In this document: in pieces, positions 62,250 to 64,000 of the stretch
Layout of the letters: every line of letters begins with the position of its first letter
Numbering within the stretch: the stretch's first letter is position 1
Assembly (NCBI GenBank): GCA_031376425.1
Contig: JANMDR010000224.1
Span: forward strand, 1-64,000
Length of the DNA stretch: 64,000 nt
Direction: 5' to 3'
Source of the DNA: JANMDR01 sp031376425
Lineage (GTDB): Bacteria; Pseudomonadota; Gammaproteobacteria; Burkholderiales; Usitatibacteraceae
Notes under the pieces: generated by a model
What the model was told of the DNA's origin: nothing
The model's input: only the letters and a program-made list of their open reading frames with translations
Databases searched by the model: none
Translations under genes and position numbers: made by a program

Positions 62250-64000
62250 ATGCAAAACTTCATTCGATATCTAATTGTGGCCGCCTTGCTTTGCGGTTTT
62301 TCGAGCGTCGCCACGCCGGCTCGCGCGCAGGCATTTGCAGTCAGCACCACCACATCGCCACTCACTGGTTTATGGTGGAACGAAGCTGAGTCTGGTTGGG
62401 GTGTGGGTATTACGCAGCGAGCGGGCGCGGTGTTTGTGACTTGGTATGCCTATGAGGCCAACGGCTCGCCGAGCTGGTATGTGATGTCTAGCTGCCCCGT
62501 GGTGGCGGATGGTTGCACGGGTGATATTTATCGCGTATCCGGTGGTACGCCAATTACGAGTGCTTGGACGAAGCCTGCATTGTCTGTGCCTACCGTCGGG
62601 CGTGGTACTTTAAAATTTAGCAGTAACGATGCTGGTACGTTTAGCTACACCATCAACGGTAGCACGGTGACTAAGCCTATCGCGCGGCAAATTTTTGGTA
62701 CAAAAACCGTTGGCGTCGACTACTCCGACCTTTGGTGGAATAGCGAAGAATCTGGCTGGGGCGCCACTATTACCCAACGCGGCGCAACGATGTTTGTAGT
62801 GATGTATACCTACGACCAAAATCGCAATCCGCTCTGGTACGTAGCGTCAAACTGCGCAATATTATCAACATTACTTATTACACCACCACCACCCTCAACC
62901 ATCTGCAACGGTGATTTGTATCGCGTGTCTGGCGGATTACCACCCAATATGCCGTGGGGCAATACGGCAGTGAAGGCTGATGCAGTGGGCACCGTATCAG
63001 TTGTATTTTCTGGCGCCAATGCCGCAACATTGAACTATCGAATTGACGGCATTAGCGGCACCAAAAATCTCACGCGACAAATGGGCGATATGCAGCAAGC
63101 AGCCACTGTTACCAGCTTTTCACGCATTCAGACTGAAATTTTTGAACCCAAATGTAATAGTTGCCATTCAGCCGGTAAGCCCTTTGCAATCCAATCAGGC
63201 CTAGTGTTAGACGCAGCGGTTTCATATAAAAATATTATTAACGCTGCCGTGAAAGACCCCGTTGCTGTTTCTCACGCCTACAAACAAATTGTGCCAAACA
63301 AGCCAGAGTTGAGCTTTTTATATCAAAAGTTGCTGCTTTGGGACCCTGCGCAATTACAGCACTTTGGCAGCCCCATGCCGCTTGGCACTACCTCGCTTAG
63401 CGTTGGACAGTTAGACTTTATCAAGCGCTGGATTTTAGCGGGTGCACCAGAAACTGGCGATGCCATAGATGCGCAGTTACTGGCTGATCCGACCCCGCCT
63501 GCTTATCTACCCTTCACGCCGTTAGCGGCACCTGCAAAAGGGTTCCAGATCACATCGGGGCAATTTACGGTGACTCCAAAATTCGAGCGAGAGCTTTTCA
63601 TTTACCGCAAGCTCAATAATCCGGGCGAAATTTACGTCAATAAAGTAGAGTCAAAAATGCGTAGCAACAGCCACCATTTAGTGCTGTACTCGTTCCCAAG
63701 CAACACCCCCGCTATCGCTATTCCGCCAGAAGGTGTCATTCGTGATTTACGTAATTTGGATAACACCATCAATATTGGCACTACGGTAGCAATGGGTTAT
63801 CACACCTTCTTAGCAGGGGCGATGACGCCTAATTACACCTACACCTTCCCAGCAGGTGTTGCCTTAAAGATGCCTGCCAATATGGGGGTAGATTTAAACT
63901 CTCACTATGTGAATGCCAACACCACGGGCAATATTGTTGGTGAGGCCTATGCGAACTTTCATACGGTAGACGCAAGTGAAGTGCAGCACGCAGCCAGCAC
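62250..64000 (+). CDS. Secreted modular protein with WWN/ESGWG repeats, c-type haem site and copper-monooxygenase-like region (3' partial)
   Basis: The frame from the ATG at 62250 stays open to the window edge (583 codons), so the gene is truncated on the right. A signal peptide (MQNFIRYLIVAALLCGF, ending ARAQ) precedes two tandem domains with LWWNEAESGWG and LWWNSEESGWG, each with W-Y-x-x-x-x-C-type elements; the second has a small Pro-rich insertion. A c-type haem motif CNSCH follows (about residue 303). Further on, SNSHHLVLYSF and LNSHYVNAN resemble the copper-binding HH and H-x-x-N elements of ascorbate-dependent (PHM-type) monooxygenases. The three-part combination suggests a secreted redox enzyme. 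The haem call is firm; the copper call is tentative. Confidence 0.75.
   Translation, partial: MQNFIRYLIVAALLCGFSSVATPARAQAFAVSTTTSPLTGLWWNEAESGWGVGITQRAGAVFVTWYAYEANGSPSWYVMSSCPVVADGCTGDIYRVSGGTPITSAWTKPALSVPTVGRGTLKFSSNDAGTFSYTINGSTVTKPIARQIFGTKTVGVDYSDLWWNSEESGWGATITQRGATMFVVMYTYDQNRNPLWYVASNCAILSTLLITPPPPSTICNGDLYRVSGGLPPNMPWGNTAVKADAVGTVSVVFSGANAATLNYRIDGISGTKNLTRQMGDMQQAATVTSFSRIQTEIFEPKCNSCHSAGKPFAIQSGLVLDAAVSYKNIINAAVKDPVAVSHAYKQIVPNKPELSFLYQKLLLWDPAQLQHFGSPMPLGTTSLSVGQLDFIKRWILAGAPETGDAIDAQLLADPTPPAYLPFTPLAAPAKGFQITSGQFTVTPKFERELFIYRKLNNPGEIYVNKVESKMRSNSHHLVLYSFPSNTPAIAIPPEGVIRDLRNLDNTINIGTTVAMGYHTFLAGAMTPNYTYTFPAGVALKMPANMGVDLNSHYVNANTTGNIVGEAYANFHTVDASEVQHAAS

Noticed and set aside
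1..64000. CRISPR arrays, tRNA or rRNA genes, prophage and insertion sequences
   Set aside because: No regular direct repeats with spacers, no cloverleaf or rRNA segments and no transposase or integrase were recognised on either strand.

Overview
The window reads as a chromosomal segment of a Gram-negative betaproteobacterium of moderate GC, most likely Burkholderiales or Nitrosomonadales. The evidence is gene content and order: petA-petB-petC followed by sspA-sspB, the polA / LOG / APH-type thrB / BPSS1780-family neighbourhood, a twin-arginine Rieske protein, a cytochrome b with the PVWY variant, and a type II secretion operon in the Xanthomonas-like order E-F-G-H-I-J-K-L-M-N-D. No rRNA, tRNA, CRISPR array, complete insertion sequence or prophage was seen. 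The genus cannot be fixed from the sequence alone.

Layout. 0.3-3.5 kb: minus-strand cluster mipA, a 32-residue membrane peptide, an OmpR-type regulator and a sensor kinase. 3.7-9.9 kb: a membrane-anchored methyltransferase, a SOUL-type lipoprotein with an internal duplication, a translationally coupled polyprenyl-phosphate glycosyltransferase and polytopic membrane protein, and a further family 2 glycosyltransferase. 9.9-24 kb: housekeeping genes (polA, LOG, thrB, phoU, rpiA, ilvA) with an embedded prepilin-like gene pair, a serine hydrolase and a CBS protein. 24-30.5 kb: sspB, sspA, the cytochrome bc1 operon, mscL and a DegS-like protease. 30.5-40 kb: a surface-glycan block with two TPR/O-GlcNAc-transferase-like proteins (one carrying two complete TPR-plus-catalytic modules), a Wzt/Wzm ABC exporter and an EpsD-like peptidyl-prolyl isomerase. 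40-44 kb: two large secreted proteins of unknown function and a small lipoprotein. 44.4-56.2 kb: a complete 11-gene type II secretion operon. 56.3-59.3 kb: two glycosyltransferases. 59.4-64 kb: a TonB-dependent receptor and a truncated (by the window edge) modular secreted haem/copper protein.

How the parts fit. The regulator pair probably controls the outer-membrane protein beside it. The glycosyltransferases, TPR-OGT proteins and Wzm/Wzt exporter suggest synthesis or modification of a surface polysaccharide or glycoprotein. The secretion operon lies just upstream, in the direction of transcription, of two signal-peptide proteins of unknown function that are plausible cargo. The least conventional items are the double TPR-OGT polypeptide with an apparent fused-in start codon, the WWN/ESGWG-CxxCH-HH modular protein at the right edge, the highly signalled unknown secreted protein at 42-43.7 kb with its 16-bp palindrome, and a 19-bp tandem array that copies the stop codon of the gene it follows. 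I did not find a convincing new defence or mobile system.
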